In this document: one piece after another, positions 63,012 to 64,000 of the stretch
Numbering within the stretch: the first letter of the stretch is position 1
How the letters are laid out: every line of letters starts with the position of its first letter
Assembly: GCA_022822785.1 (NCBI GenBank)
Contig: JAJEAL010000048.1
Coordinates: 1 to 64,000, forward strand
Source of the DNA: Candidatus Poribacteria bacterium
GTDB lineage: Bacteria; Poribacteria; WGA-4E; PCPOR2b
Direction: 5' to 3'
Length of the DNA stretch: 64,000 nt
Translations under genes and position numbers: made by a program
Notes under the pieces: model-generated
What the model saw: only the letters and a program-made list of their open reading frames with translations
What the model was told of the DNA's origin: nothing
Databases searched by the model: none

Positions 63012-64000
63012 ATGAGTGATATGAATGTTGGTATTGTTGGATTGGGCTGGGTTGCCGGGGCGCACATTGAGACCTTTAAGGCGGTTCAGGGTGGAAATGT
63101 TACAGCAATCTGCTCCCGACGTGAGCACGACGAAGCAGCATTGGAAGCAGAATTTGGCACACCGCTGAAAGCCTATACTGACTATGAGGCGATGATAGCG
63201 GATCCAGATATACACATCGTGGACATCTGCACCCCCCATCCGTTTCACGCAGATCAGGCTATCGCCGCCGCGGAAGCGGGGAAACATCTAATTATCGAAA
63301 AACCGATCTGCCTAACGTATGAAGATGCCAAACGGGTGCGTGACGCGATACGAAAAGCAGGTGTGGGGGTATGTGTCTGCTTCGAGTGCCGCTACAGCGC
63401 ACACTTCACGATGATCCGCTCGATTATTGATGAAGGCTTACTCGGCGAATTGCACTACAGCGAAGTGGACTACTACCACGGTATCGGTCCTTGGTACGGT
63501 CAATACGGTTGGAACATCAAAAAAGACTTCGCCGGTAGCAGCCTGTTGACAGCAGGTTGCCACGCGCTTGATGGTCTGCTCTTCTTCATGGATGGACAGG
63601 TCGAGGAGGTCACCAGCTACCACACACAATCGACAGGAAAGGATTTCGTCCCGTATGAATATGAGACCACTAGTGTCACGATTCTCAAGTTTGAGGGTGG
63701 GAACAAAATTGCGAAGGTAGCTTCCTGCGTAGATTGTCTCCAACCTTATTACTTCCATATCCATCTGGTCGGCAGCGAAGGCAGTCTGTTGGACAACCGA
63801 ATCTACTCAGCAAAATTGAAGGGGATGGAAAAGAGCCGGTGGAGTACGCTTGAGACTTCGCTCATCGATTCGGGAGATGTAAGTGACCATCCGTATGAGC
63901 CACAGTTTCAGGCGTTTATTGACAGCATCGGCACAGGCGAGCCGATGCCTCTGACCGATTTCGACACCGCGTTTGAATCGCACCGCGTTGTTTTCGCCGC
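63012..64000 (+). CDS. Gfo/Idh/MocA family oxidoreductase, cut by the window end
   Basis: This gene is absent from the ORF track because it has no stop in the window. The ATG follows CGGAGGT. Translation gives [20 protein letters not shown], the Rossmann fold, then [16 protein letters not shown] and [16 protein letters not shown] with the signature Lys, and later [16 protein letters not shown]. At least 329 residues are present; little of the protein can be missing. The substrate is unknown. Confidence 0.9.
   Translation, partial: MSDMNVGIVGLGWVAGAHIETFKAVQGGNVTAICSRREHDEAALEAEFGTPLKAYTDYEAMIADPDIHIVDICTPHPFHADQAIAAAEAGKHLIIEKPICLTYEDAKRVRDAIRKAGVGVCVCFECRYSAHFTMIRSIIDEGLLGELHYSEVDYYHGIGPWYGQYGWNIKKDFAGSSLLTAGCHALDGLLFFMDGQVEEVTSYHTQSTGKDFVPYEYETTSVTILKFEGGNKIAKVASCVDCLQPYYFHIHLVGSEGSLLDNRIYSAKLKGMEKSRWSTLETSLIDSGDVSDHPYEPQFQAFIDSIGTGEPMPLTDFDTAFESHRVVFA

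Overview
The window reads as chromosomal DNA of an uncultured bacterium, most likely a member of the candidate phylum Poribacteria or a close relative. This is inference from gene content, not from a marker tree. The supporting signs are several Gfo/Idh/MocA oxidoreductases, three phytanoyl-CoA dioxygenase-like genes, a secreted protein ending in a dockerin-like repeat, a protease with a long TPR array, DUF6785-type membrane proteins, and many short dispersed palindromes and MITE-like repeats. Cell-wall genes (MurJ, an Amidase_3 amidase), Tat export and LexA fit a bacterium with ordinary machinery. Several promoters match the sigma-70 consensus almost exactly with 17-bp spacing.

Layout. 1-15 kb holds small-molecule metabolism: a sugar isomerase/epimerase plus oxidoreductase operon, an aldo/keto reductase, a CinA-like protein with a degenerate C-terminal domain, a DUF4268 protein, MurJ, a divergent nitroreductase/FAD oxidoreductase pair, TrmJ, and a minus-strand cluster of a small membrane protein, a sodium:solute symporter, an oxidoreductase and a Rieske ferredoxin. 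15-20 kb has a secreted dockerin-type protein whose 5' end is cut by an IS630-family element, and a divergent polytopic DUF6785-like protein. 20-27 kb is housekeeping: tatA-tatC-zinc ribbon protein, the amidase, and a purF...purM operon containing two uncharacterised membrane proteins.

27-36 kb carries an SGNH hydrolase, a DapA-family aldolase and a GlcD-like FAD oxidase, then the translation block infC-rpmI-rplT followed by a T-box leader and pheS-pheT. infC probably starts at ATT. 36-43 kb has a TPR protein, a HAD-IB phosphatase and a 1509-residue fusion of fatty-acyl reductase, AMP-ligase, acyl carrier and PlsC acyltransferase domains. That order resembles the myxobacterial ether-lipid enzyme ElbD. 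43-47 kb is a serine protease-TPR gene broken by an out-of-frame deletion inside its 102-bp repeat array and flanked by MITE-like elements.

47-64 kb holds an SDR, a large secreted Ig/FlgD-like protein, lexA, PhyH-family dioxygenases, a DUF433/PIN-like toxin-antitoxin pair next to an IS5-type transposase remnant, an HpcH/HpaI aldolase, a STAS-ELM1 pair, trmB, an M81 peptidase, two GNATs, an atypical M19 dipeptidase, and a final Gfo/Idh/MocA gene running off the window end. No rRNA, tRNA or CRISPR array was recognised.
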